Assembly (NCBI RefSeq): GCF_000013605.1 | Contig: NC_007908.1 | Location: forward strand, 3,100,001-3,164,000 | Direction of reading: 5' to 3' | From: Rhodoferax ferrireducens T118 | GTDB taxonomy: Bacteria; Pseudomonadota; Gammaproteobacteria; Burkholderiales; Burkholderiaceae_C | DNA length: 64,000 nucleotides | Shown here: piece by piece, positions 31,428 to 39,787 of the stretch | Layout of the letters: each line of letters opens with the position of its first letter | How positions within the stretch are numbered: the stretch's first letter is position 1 | Notes under the pieces: model-generated | Database searches by the model: none | Seen by the model: the letters and a program-made list of their open reading frames with translations, nothing else | Told to the model about the DNA's origin: nothing | Translations under genes and position numbers: made by a program

Positions 31428-31547
31428 CAGTTTTAAGGCACGCCTAGCTATCGGTTGATCCCCGATGGTGAAAACCGGGACACCGTTGATCCGGCGGTGC
31501 TGGCTTTCTTATCAGTCATCTCAATCTTGACCCAGGGGAAACATTCA

Positions 31548-31994
31548 ATGGTGGATAAATTTGTCTATACCGAAACCGATGACGATGGTCAAAAAAAAAG
31601 GGCACAAAATGTATTCAATTGCTTTCTAGACGACGCATACGACATACCGGTTGATGAAGGAATGAGCGTTGCTCAATACATGCTCAAAGTCCATGAAGTG
31701 GAGCAAAAAGTCATAAGAGATAACCTAGACCACGAATCCATCTTCCACTTTATGAATCTCATTCTTAAACATGGAACATCAGTTACAGCGTCAATAAAAG
31801 CGGGAAAACGGCATAGCGCATCACGCGCCAACAAGGCAAAAGTGTTCTATTGGTGTGATGACAATATGCATCTGCACGATTCCATGGATGATGCGGCGTG
31901 GGATATTGCCGAGACATTTGTGCCGGAGAAATTTCGCGCAGTGCGCGATTGGATGACTGAGTGGAAAAAATTACGGTCTGCCAGCACACCGTAA
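31548..31994 (+). CDS. Hypothetical protein of the satellite element
   Basis: 148 aa from ATG 31548, which has AGGGGA 8 nt upstream; the frame is open to a TTG at 31455, giving 179 aa. Acidic start (FVYTETDDDGQKKRA), two helical segments, and FYWCDDNMHLHDSMDDAAWDIAE near the end. No family recognised. Located between integrase and alpA, where satellites often carry small regulators. Confidence 0.55.
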   Translation: MVDKFVYTETDDDGQKKRAQNVFNCFLDDAYDIPVDEGMSVAQYMLKVHEVEQKVIRDNLDHESIFHFMNLILKHGTSVTASIKAGKRHSASRANKAKVFYWCDDNMHLHDSMDDAAWDIAETFVPEKFRAVRDWMTEWKKLRSASTP

Positions 31995-32106
31995 CCCCTG
32001 CCAGTACACCCTACGGCGAGCCAGCAAACAGGATTCACATCGCGTTCCGGAAGACTGAGACTGCCCCCAATTGGCAATACCTGCCAATGCAGCATAGGGG
32101 CTTTCA

Positions 32107-32472
32107 ATGTCAATTCTCAGATTACGCGCTGTCCTGGCGGAAACCGGCCACCGCAGCCACGCCAGCATTTACAGCGCTGTCCACGCGGGTACTTTCACCA
32201 TGCCAGTGCAGATCGGTGAACGCTCTGTGGGTTGGCCGTCCGATGAAGTGCAGGCCATCAATGCGGCGCGGATTGCAGGCAAGTCGGATGCCGATATTCG
32301 GGCGCTGGTAGATCAACTCCACGCGGCACGGTGCGCAAACACTGGCGAACCATTCAAGCCGACGTGGCTGGAAAAAAGCGCAGAGCAAAAGCAACAGGCC
32401 GCACATCGGACAAAGCGCACCAAACGTGCCGCCCCAGCCAGGGTTTGCAAGACCGAAGCAAATCATGGGTAA
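32107..32472 (+). CDS. AlpA-family regulator/excisionase-like DNA-binding protein
   Basis: 121 aa. The first 60 residues match the AlpA pattern: LAETGHRSHASIYSAVHAGTF, then PVQIGERSVGWPSDEVQAIN. AlpA proteins activate excision and early genes of P4-like islands. The C-terminal tail is Lys/Arg-rich (AHRTKRTKRAAPARVCK). Stop overlaps the next gene by 8 nt, so it heads a tightly packed operon with the primase-like and DUF3987 genes. Confidence 0.85.
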   Translation: MSILRLRAVLAETGHRSHASIYSAVHAGTFTMPVQIGERSVGWPSDEVQAINAARIAGKSDADIRALVDQLHAARCANTGEPFKPTWLEKSAEQKQQAAHRTKRTKRAAPARVCKTEANHG

Positions 32473-32929
32473 ATTCCTACGCGAAAACCTGCCCGATCCG
32501 ATCAGCTATTTTGAATCCGAAGGGCTGAAACTCCAGGGCCGCGGCATATGGCGCACCACTGCGTGCAGTTTCCACGGCGGCAGTGATTCCATGCGCGTCA
32601 ACACACATACAGGGGCATTCGTCTGCATGGCTGCCTGCGGTGCTCGTGGTGGCGATGTGTTGGCGTATCACATGGCTACGCATGGCCTTGACTTCGTGAC
32701 CGCAGCGTCGGCCTTGGGTGCAATGCAAGACGACGGCAAGCCAAACAAACCACACCGTCCCAAGCCACTGCCCGCAACGGCGGCACTTCACCTGCTGGCC
32801 TTCGAGTCGAACTTCGTCGCCTTCGCCGCTGGCAGTCTGGCTCACGGCGTCATTTTCACTGACCAGGACCGCGCCCGACTGTATGTCGCCGCCCGGCGCA
32901 TTTCACAAGTTGAGGAGATGTTCGCATGA
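32465..32929 (+). CDS. Zinc-finger primase-like protein of the satellite
   Basis: 154 aa from ATG 32465. The first 90 residues look like a CHC2-type DNA primase zinc ribbon: TTACSFHGGSDSMRVNTHTG, then AFVCMAACGARGGDVLAYHM, giving C-x2-H and C-x3-C ligands. The catalytic TOPRIM part is absent, so it likely works with the next protein in replication initiation. Overlaps alpA and, by ATGA, the DUF3987 gene. Confidence 0.75.
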   Translation: MGKFLRENLPDPISYFESEGLKLQGRGIWRTTACSFHGGSDSMRVNTHTGAFVCMAACGARGGDVLAYHMATHGLDFVTAASALGAMQDDGKPNKPHRPKPLPATAALHLLAFESNFVAFAAGSLAHGVIFTDQDRARLYVAARRISQVEEMFA

Positions 32930-34488
32930 ATGACCGCGCAAACTGGAATGAAAAGCTGGATGCAGAAGCCGGTATCGAGCCACAAGAAATCATCTGGCCC
33001 GCACCGCAGGAAATCAAAATCGACCTGCCCCTTGCGCCAGCCTTTGACGCGAAGACCTTGTTACCCCCAACGCTGGCCGACTTTGTGTTGGACGAGGCCG
33101 ACCGGATGCCGTGTTCGCCGGACTACATCGCGGCGGCGCTGATCGTCTGCCTGGGCTCGGTCATTGGTGCGCGCTGCGGTATCAAGCCCAAGCGCCGCGA
33201 CGACTGGATCGTGACCCCGAACCTGTTTGGCGGCATTGTGGGTGATCCGTCGTCCAAGAAGTCTCCCGCCCTGGGGGCTGTGACGCGCTTTCTTGATCGC
33301 CTGGAGGCCAAGGAGGCCGAAAAGCTGGCGGATGCCAAGAAGATATTTGCATCCGAGATCGCGGCGTTTGAGGCGAATCAAGCGGCGGTGAAGGCCAGCA
33401 TGAAAAGTGCCGCAGGTGGCAAAGGTGACAAGGAAAAGATGATGGCGGCCATGGCTGACCATCAAGGGTTACAGCCACCGGAAGAACCCCACGAGCGGCG
33501 CTACAAATCAAATGATTCGACTGTAGAAAAGTTGGGTGACTTGCTGGTGCACAACCCGCAGGGCATATTGGTGTTCCGTGATGAGTTGATCGGTCTGCTG
33601 GCGTCCTGGGAAAAAGAAGGCCGCGAGGGTGACAAGGCTTTCTATTTGGAGGGCTGGAACGGTACTGCCAGTTTCAATATTGACCGCATCGCCCGAGGCA
33701 GTTTGCGTATTGAAAACTTGTGCCTGTCGGTGTTCGGCGGCATCCAACCTGAGTTACTGGAACACTACCTTGCGGGCATATCAACATCGCTTGATAACGA
33801 TGGCCGCATCCAGCGGTTTCAGGTGATGGTGTACCCCAACGCCGTCGCATGGGAATGGCGCGACCGTTACCCGGTCAAGGGCGCACGCGAGGCGGTGCGT
33901 GATCTGTTCGACCGGCTGGCCGTGTTTGACCCCGTGCAGGACGGTGCGGCACCCAATGACGACTTTGTGAAGCTGCCGCATTTCTGCTTTGACGACGCGG
34001 CGCAGGACATCTTTATCGAGTGGTGCACCGAGCTGCACACCGTGCATATCGCCAATGAGCAAAACCCGATGATGGTGCAGCACTTTGGAAAGTTTGAAAA
34101 GTTGTTCTGTTCCATCGCTTTGATTTTGCATTTGGCAGAGGGGTTGATTGGCCCCGTACAGGCCCGCAACGCATTGCGGGCCGCCGCGTGGTGCAAATAT
34201 CTCACCGGCCACGCCCGTCGCGTCTATGGACTGGTTGAGGCCGCCAAAATCACCACGGCACGTATGGTCAGCCGCCGACTGGCAGAGGGCAAGCTCGATG
34301 ATGGTTTCACCGTCCGTGATGTGGTGCGCAAGCAATGGACCGGCGTCACCACCGCCATGCAGGCCGAAGCCGCCCTGGGCATCCTGGAGGAAAACGGCCA
34401 CATTCAAAGTTCCGACCACATAATTCAGATGGGCCGTCCGACCGTCCGGTATCACATCAATCCGCAAGTTCGGAGGGCTACAGCATGA
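32926..34488 (+). CDS. DUF3987 family protein (satellite replication, helicase-like)
   Basis: 520 aa. DUF3987 proteins (YfjI type) are found on islands, usually beside primase zinc fingers. The P-loop-like GIVGDPSSKKSPAL (about residue 105) and LVFRDELIGLLASWEKEG are visible, as is the insert AGGKGDKEKMMAAMADHQ. Likely an ATPase helping to unwind or prime element DNA. The C-terminal 80 residues look like a winged helix (FTVRDVVRKQWTGVTTAMQA). Overlaps neighbours on both sides by ATGA. Confidence 0.8.
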   Translation: MNDRANWNEKLDAEAGIEPQEIIWPAPQEIKIDLPLAPAFDAKTLLPPTLADFVLDEADRMPCSPDYIAAALIVCLGSVIGARCGIKPKRRDDWIVTPNLFGGIVGDPSSKKSPALGAVTRFLDRLEAKEAEKLADAKKIFASEIAAFEANQAAVKASMKSAAGGKGDKEKMMAAMADHQGLQPPEEPHERRYKSNDSTVEKLGDLLVHNPQGILVFRDELIGLLASWEKEGREGDKAFYLEGWNGTASFNIDRIARGSLRIENLCLSVFGGIQPELLEHYLAGISTSLDNDGRIQRFQVMVYPNAVAWEWRDRYPVKGAREAVRDLFDRLAVFDPVQDGAAPNDDFVKLPHFCFDDAAQDIFIEWCTELHTVHIANEQNPMMVQHFGKFEKLFCSIALILHLAEGLIGPVQARNALRAAAWCKYLTGHARRVYGLVEAAKITTARMVSRRLAEGKLDDGFTVRDVVRKQWTGVTTAMQAEAALGILEENGHIQSSDHIIQMGRPTVRYHINPQVRRATA

Positions 34489-34844
34489 CCAACTGGACCA
34501 ACCGCGCAAAAGTTGCAATTTCAAAAATGGCGCAGGGAGGCGCTGACATAACTGACGAAACCACCCTTTTGTCAGTTTTGGCAGTACCGCCGGGGGCCGT
34601 TTATCACTTTCCTGATCGACTTTCGTCAGTTTCGTCAGTTTCGTCAGTAGGGGGGTGGGCCGTTTTTCAAAATCGCGCACTTGCTGCCGACTTGATCGAA
34701 GCCGCCATGAAAGTCTGCGACGGCCACGGTGATGGTGAAACTGCGCGCGCCCAGATGCGCCAGCAATGCATTGAGCTACCGCCGCACCTTCAGGCTGATC
34801 TGTTGCAGCACTTCCTGGGCAAACGCCCGGACAAGTTCATTTGA
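34485..34844 (+). CDS. Hypothetical satellite protein with Ser-Ser-Val repeats
   Basis: 119 aa, start coupled to the DUF3987 stop (ATGA). An in-frame 9-bp tandem repeat (TTTCGTCAG three times, about 34620-34646) encodes SSVSSVSSV in the middle. The C-terminal half is helical (DLIEAAMKVCDGHGDGETARAQMRQ). No family recognised. Confidence 0.55.
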   Translation: MTNWTNRAKVAISKMAQGGADITDETTLLSVLAVPPGAVYHFPDRLSSVSSVSSVGGWAVFQNRALAADLIEAAMKVCDGHGDGETARAQMRQQCIELPPHLQADLLQHFLGKRPDKFI

Positions 34845-34855
34845 AAGACAGCATC

Positions 34856-35098
34856 ATGACAAGCGACTTCACCGAAGATTTCAAAACCCTGCACGCCGCC
34901 GCCCTGACGCTCAGCACCAAGATGCTGGCTGCGCAGCACCCAGACCAACTTGATTTTCTTGAACATTGCACCAAGGCGGGCGCGAAGCTGCTGATCCAGA
35001 TTGGCCCGTTGCCAGACTGTCGGCGGGTGGAATGGGTCATTTTGGAAAGGGAAGGCAATCGTTCGTTGTTTGCCAGTCTGGGAACAACAAGCGATTAA
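34856..35098 (+). CDS. Small hypothetical satellite protein
   Basis: 80 aa from ATG 34856; a TTG at 34841 overlapping the previous stop is an alternative start. Sequence MTSDFTEDFKTLHAAALTLS, then a Lys/Leu-rich helix and a beta-rich end (RRVEWVILEREGNRSLFASL). Same operon as the preceding genes. No family recognised. Confidence 0.5.
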   Translation: MTSDFTEDFKTLHAAALTLSTKMLAAQHPDQLDFLEHCTKAGAKLLIQIGPLPDCRRVEWVILEREGNRSLFASLGTTSD

Positions 35099-35139
35099 CC
35101 TATTGTTTTTACTTGTTTCATAGTAAAAAACTATGTAAG

Positions 35140-35259
35140 ATGCTTTTGCGGGCACGCGCCCGTAGCGGTTTAGTCCCTGAACACACCCCCAGCGGGACGT
35201 TGGCGCGGTGCAGAAGGTGTGGCAAGACCGGGTTCGATGCTAGTGCTCGCGGGATGTAA
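35140..35259 (+). CDS. Possible 39-aa zinc-knuckle peptide before the capsid gene
   Basis: MLLRARARSGLVPEHTPSGT then LARCRRCGKTGFDASARGM. The C-x2-C and the composed ending look protein-like, but no strong ribosome site is present and the region could equally be an untranslated leader. Just upstream, 35106-35113 and 35122-35129 (TTTTTACT/AGTAAAAA) form a hairpin. Confidence 0.3.
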   Translation: MLLRARARSGLVPEHTPSGTLARCRRCGKTGFDASARGM

Positions 35260-35313
35260 GTTACTACGAGAGGCGAACAAACCAGTTCAACCTTTTCTGA
35301 AAGGGGCACTACC

Positions 35314-36372
35314 ATGTCCGACCAAATCCTCCTGGCGCTCAAAGGCGTCGAATCAAAACTTACCTCCTGTGACGTAGAGCAGCGCGTACTGGCTGACCGC
35401 CTCACGCAGCTTGAGCAAAAAGGTGTCCTGTTAACTGGCGAGGGCGTTACAAAAAACGGCTCCAGCCTGGGCGACCTGTTCCTTAAATCGTTTGACGCTA
35501 ACCGTGAGTTGTTTGATAAGACTCGCTCTGTCCGTTTGGAACTCAAAGCCGCAGGCGATGCCATCACGACCAGTTCAGGCCGTACCATCATCAGCGGTGG
35601 CGTTGGTGCCCCTGGCAGTGGCGTGTTGGGCCTGCAAAACGCGCTACCCACTCGCCCCACCGGTGGGACGACGGCGGTTGAATACAGCCGCTACACGGGC
35701 CAAGAAGGCGCTGCTGCCCAGCAAGCCGCTGAAGGCGACGCCAAAGATGCGGTGAAGCCGACCCACAGTTTGATTACGCAAACCGGCCTGACGATTGCGG
35801 GCTACTCCAAGATGAGTCGCCAAGCCCTGACCGACAGTGCCGAGTTGAAGAGGTCGGTGGACATAACCTTGAGTCGCAGTGTCGGCACCGCGCTTGATGT
35901 GGCATTGGTGAACGGGGCCACTGGTTTTGCCGGTGGCTTTGAATCGCTTGCAACGGCTTACACATCGCTGGTTTACACCGCGCTGGTGGATGCCATTTCC
36001 GAAGGCGTGGCAACCATGCAGGCCGCAGGTTTTAACCCTGACGTGGTGGCAGTGGCCCCCGCCGATTGGTTGGCGGTTGTTGTTGCAAAAGGCACGGCCA
36101 ATGACCACTATCTGAGCGGCAATTACTTGGGTGCAATGCCTAGCGAAATGAGGGGGTTGCGTGTGGTGTTGTCACCATCGGTTGACGCGGGCAAGGCGCT
36201 GCTGCTGGACTCGGCCCATTCTGAACTGCTTGTTGTCGATAACTTCAGCGTGCAAATCGGATATGAGAACGACGACTTCACGAAAAATCTCGTGTCGATT
36301 TTGGGCGAGATGCGCGTGATACCGGTGTTCCGGACTGTCGGCTCGGCCCGGTTAATAACTCCCAAAGCGTAA
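35314..36372 (+). CDS. Phage major capsid protein, HK97 fold
   Basis: 352 aa. N-terminal helical scaffold-like delta domain (LLALKGVESKLTSCDVEQRVLADRLTQLEQ), then the capsid body: LQNALPTRPTGGTTAVEYSR, ITQTGLTIAGYSKMSRQALT, VALVNGATG and the C-terminal RVIPVFRTVGSARLI, in the order seen in HK97 gp5-type proteins. AAAGGGG precedes the ATG. No protease, portal or terminase gene accompanies it. In capsid-forming satellites this protein replaces the helper capsid; here that is inference. Confidence 0.85.
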   Translation: MSDQILLALKGVESKLTSCDVEQRVLADRLTQLEQKGVLLTGEGVTKNGSSLGDLFLKSFDANRELFDKTRSVRLELKAAGDAITTSSGRTIISGGVGAPGSGVLGLQNALPTRPTGGTTAVEYSRYTGQEGAAAQQAAEGDAKDAVKPTHSLITQTGLTIAGYSKMSRQALTDSAELKRSVDITLSRSVGTALDVALVNGATGFAGGFESLATAYTSLVYTALVDAISEGVATMQAAGFNPDVVAVAPADWLAVVVAKGTANDHYLSGNYLGAMPSEMRGLRVVLSPSVDAGKALLLDSAHSELLVVDNFSVQIGYENDDFTKNLVSILGEMRVIPVFRTVGSARLITPKA

Positions 36373-36512
36373 TCGTGACCCTGCCGCTCGAAAATTTAGG
36401 TGCGGGAGTGGCAGGCTGGCCGAAAGGCACTGCACGCTGAGCGCAGCACAACAGCTTAGAGCCGGTGGGCGTCATCCCCGTCGTGACCGGCACCTTTTCA
36501 AGAGGCCAGGCA

Positions 36513-36794
36513 ATGAACAAGCAAACCCTCCCGCCTTCGGTACGCCGCGCAATCAACCGCAAGGCGCATGAGCTTGCCCTGGTACAGGAACGGCGCATCA
36601 AGGCCGAACTGATCGCACAAGCCATTGCCTCCCAAGATTGCGTAGCGGCTGGTGATGACGGTCTGTGCGGGATGCGCCCGCTGACCGATGTAGAACTGGC
36701 TGCACTTTTCAAACCGTTTGATTTGAATGAACTGTTCAAACCGGGCGAGGATGCACTGTCCGACTTTCGGAAGCCGCATGACAAAACCGATTGA
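36513..36794 (+). CDS. Hypothetical protein downstream of the capsid gene
   Basis: 93 aa from ATG 36513 (AGGCCAGG upstream). Begins MNKQTLPPSVRRAINRKAHE, a basic helix, then a probable short helical region and an acidic C-terminus (LNELFKPGEDALSDFRKP). Following the capsid gene it could be a packaging or head-size accessory, but nothing in the sequence proves it. Confidence 0.5.
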   Translation: MNKQTLPPSVRRAINRKAHELALVQERRIKAELIAQAIASQDCVAAGDDGLCGMRPLTDVELAALFKPFDLNELFKPGEDALSDFRKPHDKTD

Positions 36795-37110
36795 CGGGAG
36801 GGCGGGTCCAAAGTCGAAGCGGTTTTGGCCTAGACCGGTCTGTACCACCCTCGTGCATGAAAAAACTCGAAAAAACGGCAGCCCTTTCACGCGCGTGAGG
36901 CGCGCGCTCGCGCAAGCAAACAATCTGGAGCGATCAAGTGCCTGCGGGCCGGGGCAGGTTCACTGATCGTCGGCTTGGCAGCGTTTGCGGGTATTCGCCA
37001 ACGACAGCTTTCTGGATGTTGAATTTTGTAGATTGACTTGCTAGTCAACGGTCGTTCGTGACGATCAACAACGGGTCCCAAGTTGCCGTTCGGGTACCCG
37101 CCGCTAACGT
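36795..37110. other. Non-coding stretch in the satellite
   Basis: 316 bp with no supported gene. Contains a GC-rich hairpin-like ACGCGCGTGAGGCGCGCGCTCGCG run near 36888 and an inverted repeat TTGACT/AGTCAA around 37034-37049. It separates the rightward structural module from the leftward cargo gene and should hold the terminators of both. Confidence 0.35.
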
Positions 37111-37926
37111 TCAGGGAGCAGGTGGCGCAGGGGGAACGGAGGACACAGTAACTGCCGGTAAAACCGGGACCGAATTGGGTATGGCAGGCGAAAGAGGTGA
37201 CGAAGTCACAATGGGTGAAGGCGAAGAAATCGCGATCGGCGCAAGTCCTGAAAACAGTCTTTGCGTTTTCTCTGGAAGGATATAGACCTCTTCCAAGAGG
37301 TGATCTACTACCGCCATCGCCAGGCCAAGTTGGGCCGGCGTGTGTGGGGCAGCTTCGTGAGCGGACAGGTTACCAAGGGTCCTGATCTGATGTAACACAC
37401 TTGCACGCCCAGGGGTCAGTATGCCCAGGCTGACTAAGTCATCAATCTGCTTGAGCAAATTGTTCCCCTTCGCTGCTTTGTCCTTGCACAAAGTCTCAAG
37501 AATGGCCCGAACTCCAATTCCAGTCAGCACAGGTTGATCGGCTATCAGCGCAGAGGATGTTTCGTCGTATATGCGACGGAGCGTATCGGGCAAGAGCCAA
37601 CGGTCCTCCCCAAGGCCCGAATACCCGTAAATGCGAGGCGGATAGAGCTTCTCTGTGGTTGTGTAGACCAATTCCTCTTCACCGTCTTCGTCGGTGTAGT
37701 GATCGAAGTCCTCAGAGTTGGATGATTCGGAGCGGTAGGAAATAGTCTTGCAGCCCATGCACTGCAAGATTTGATAGTCGGTCTGCCAATCCATGTGTCC
37801 ATCGCCACCTGACAGGTTTGCGTTCGCGAGTATCTTGTGCGCTGTCGGGCCAACACACCGGGGGCACTGGACATTGATTTCCTTGTTGACATCTTTATTA
37901 AGATTGAGTTTGTCTGCGCGAGCCAT
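37111..37926 (-). CDS. DUF4145-domain protein with N-terminal zinc ribbon (cargo gene)
   Basis: 271 aa. A four-Cys zinc ribbon comes first (C21, C24, C56, C59 in VQCPRC and LQCMGCK). The DUF4145 core follows (GIGVRAILETLCKDK, then LHQIRTLGNLSAHEA), where R182 and H190 resemble the R-x-H signature of HEPN nucleases. The last 45 residues are a Pro/Ser/Val-rich tail of low complexity. DUF4145 domains occur alone in defence islands and fused to restriction proteins. Oriented against the element's core genes, as satellite cargo often is. Defence function is a hypothesis. Confidence 0.75.
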   Translation of the reverse strand: MARADKLNLNKDVNKEINVQCPRCVGPTAHKILANANLSGGDGHMDWQTDYQILQCMGCKTISYRSESSNSEDFDHYTDEDGEEELVYTTTEKLYPPRIYGYSGLGEDRWLLPDTLRRIYDETSSALIADQPVLTGIGVRAILETLCKDKAAKGNNLLKQIDDLVSLGILTPGRASVLHQIRTLGNLSAHEAAPHTPAQLGLAMAVVDHLLEEVYILPEKTQRLFSGLAPIAISSPSPIVTSSPLSPAIPNSVPVLPAVTVSSVPPAPPAP

Positions 37927-38183
37927 TGATTTCTCCTCCTGAGAAGCAGCATATGTTACTGCCCGAATGCGTTCTTACGATCATCTTTTCAGCAACATCT
38001 ACCGATTACGAGGACCAGCGTCGCCAATGTTAACTTTTGGCCGGGTGCGAGTGCTGAAATCATCGAAATCGGCGCCACATTGCCGACACCCAACCTGCCG
38101 ATGTCAACGTCAGGAATGGAGCGACCAATTCGGAATGCTCTACAGCCGCTGACAGTCTTCAGCCGTCAGTCAGAACATGTCTT

Positions 38184-38280
38184 GACCATCAGCGAGCGCT
38201 GTCTGGCACCCTTGCCTTGCCCAGCATCGCAAAACGCGCCTGTGGGCCGTTCTGATGCGCCCCATCACCATGACACAGCG
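38184..38280 (-). pseudogene. Degenerate integrase-gene fragment
   Basis: About 85 percent identical by eye, with small gaps, to 39466-39560. The minus-strand reading CWARQGCQTALADG parallels CRAGQGARCQTALADG of the second fragment. It ends abruptly and cannot encode a protein. Confidence 0.35.
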
Positions 38281-38470
38281 ATGGGCTGGGTTTTTTTGTT
38301 GATTGAATAGGTTATGAGCACCATTGGCCCAATCGCATTTGAAATGCGGGTGGCGATGGCCCCGACATCCTGGCGTCACGTTCACTAAGGCTTGATAGTG
38401 ACTCGCGGTTTGGCGCTTGATGCCGTTGTCGGTCAGGGCCTGCGCGTTGAGGGCAAGGTTCACTGAACGT

Positions 38471-38519
38471 TGGCTTCGTAATGAGAAGGTCGGGCGTTCG
38501 ATTCATCTCTCCGGCACCA
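38471..38519 (+). tRNA. tRNA 3'-half remnant (Thr-CGT-like), non-functional
   Basis: TTCGTAA loop (CGT in the centre), then AGAAGGTCGGGCGTTCGATT and an acceptor end CTCCGGCACCA. No 5' half or pairing anticodon stem precedes it. The T-stem is also mismatched. Such orphan halves are left by integration into tRNA genes. Confidence 0.4.
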
Positions 38520-38524
38520 AATGC

Positions 38525-38558
38525 AAAGGCCCCTAGCTGTCATGGTTAGGGGCTTTTT
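38525..38558 (+). terminator. Hairpin terminator after tRNA remnant
   Basis: AGGCCCCTA and TTAGGGGCTT form a stem around GCTGTCATGG, followed by five T. Carried along with the tRNA remnant, as at the two complete att sites in this window. Confidence 0.55.
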
Positions 38559-38615
38559 CATATAACTAACGCGTAACTTGGGTTGATTATCAACCTAGAA
38601 AACCAAACCTCCAAA

Positions 38616-39212
38616 TCAAGAACCTAGGACGGCAGGCGTCTTCAAGACCAAGAATTGCACGATCAGCAGCAGCAGATACGCGGTCGACGCAATTCCAACA
38701 AAAACAAGACCCATCAGTATTTGACGCTTCCAAAGTGCCAGTGCTGGGTTCTGAACCAGTGCCACTTCATTGGCCACGCCTTGATCACAACGAGCATTTA
38801 CCAGCGCCGGTAGATCTTGATTGACTGATAACAATTCGAACCCCACGAACTCTCCAGGGGCAAGACTATCGAAAACGTAGGCAACACGACCATCTTCTTG
38901 AACTTTTTCGGTTTTGCTACGCAAAGGCCAAAAGTTCACACACATCGGTTTGAAGTTAAAGACTAGTTCTAAATTTGTCGCAGACTTTCGCCCAACGTTG
39001 TGCACAACCACTGACGCAGTCCGCGCAAGTTGCGACGGCGCAATAAGAACACCGGCCGCGTCAACCAAAGGTTGATTGATCAAAAACGTATGCGCGTGAC
39101 GGACCCCCCGAATCAGCTTCGCATCACCACGTTGCGACCTGTTCAGAGCCCAGGTGATGACCGGCACAAGCAGCGAAACGATCTCTTTTGCGTATAGCTG
39201 GACAAATTCCAC
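38616..39212 (-). CDS. Hypothetical membrane protein (satellite cargo)
   Basis: 198 aa. A short hydrophobic N-terminal helix (EIVSLLVPVITWAL, residues 10-23) and a C-terminal one (QILMGLVFVGIASTAYLLLLIV) flank a soluble beta-rich middle (ASVVVHNVGRKSATNLELVF; LAPGEFVGFELLSV). The layout resembles a membrane-anchored immunoglobulin-like domain. No family recognised. Confidence 0.6.
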   Translation of the reverse strand: MEFVQLYAKEIVSLLVPVITWALNRSQRGDAKLIRGVRHAHTFLINQPLVDAAGVLIAPSQLARTASVVVHNVGRKSATNLELVFNFKPMCVNFWPLRSKTEKVQEDGRVAYVFDSLAPGEFVGFELLSVNQDLPALVNARCDQGVANEVALVQNPALALWKRQILMGLVFVGIASTAYLLLLIVQFLVLKTPAVLGS

Positions 39213-39229
39213 GAACCACTCCCTAAATC

Positions 39230-39603
39230 TTATTGACTGGCATTATGTCCTTGCGCTGTCAAACGGTCACCTCGAAGCAACCAGTCAAGGCGGGAAGCCG
39301 CAACCTGAAGCCCCTCTGGCGCGACAGGAGCATAGCGCTCCACCATCGACTGCGTCTTCCAGCCACCTAGGCGCTGTAACTCATGCGTTCGGGTGCCAGC
39401 CTCACGATGCCAAGTGGCAAAGGTGTGCCGCAGGTCATGCCACCGAAAATCTTGAATCCCAGCCCGACCATCAGCGAGCGCCGTCTGGCACCTTGCCCTG
39501 CCCTGCATCGGGAAATGCGCTTAGGGGCCGTTCTGGTGGGGGCGACCTCCATGACAGAGATGGGCGCGTCCGAGAGACGGGCACCGTAGCGAAACTGCAA
39601 CAA
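39230..39603 (-). pseudogene. C-terminal fragment of a second tyrosine recombinase
   Basis: The frame ending at 39230 contains FRWHDLRHTFATWHREAGT and LQRLGGWKTQSMVERYAPVAP: the H-x-L-R-H box and the catalytic Tyr of phage integrases. The part above 39510 continues the gene (LLQFRYGARLSDAPISVMEV) in another frame. The N-terminal two-thirds is missing, so it cannot recombine DNA. It is unrelated to the intact DUF4102 integrase at the other end. Confidence 0.7.
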
Positions 39604-39697
39604 GCTAAGAGAACGAAGACGGCACTTTTTCAGTTCAGAAGACGATCAAAAGATCGGCCGGTTATCTTTCGACTTTTTTGGATAGCAATAACAAGTC

Positions 39698-39718
39698 GGG
39701 GGAACAGCCGGGGGAACA
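39698..39718. promoter_or_regulatory. Integrase arm-type sites, attR side
   Basis: Two direct copies of GGGGGAACA, 12 bp apart, 70-90 bp inside the right att repeat. They match the cluster beside the integrase gene at the other end. Confidence 0.6.
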
Positions 39719-39787
39719 AATCGTTTATTAAAAATCAAGAAGTCAGTATCCATGCGGGTTTCAAGCCATCATTCAATTGACGCCAGC

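Larger units (their letters stand above)
37927..38615. other. Region of mobile-element debris without an intact gene
   Basis: 689 bp. Upstream of the DUF4145 gene is presumably its promoter. From about 38184 there is a degenerate piece similar to the integrase fragment at 39466, then a tRNA-like 3' half (38471-38519) and a terminator hairpin (38525-38558). These look like scars of earlier integration events. Confidence 0.45.

Noticed and set aside
29961..39787. Complete prophage in the tmRNA gene
   Set aside because: No terminase, portal, protease, tail or lysis gene was recognised in nearly 10 kb; only the capsid gene is structural.
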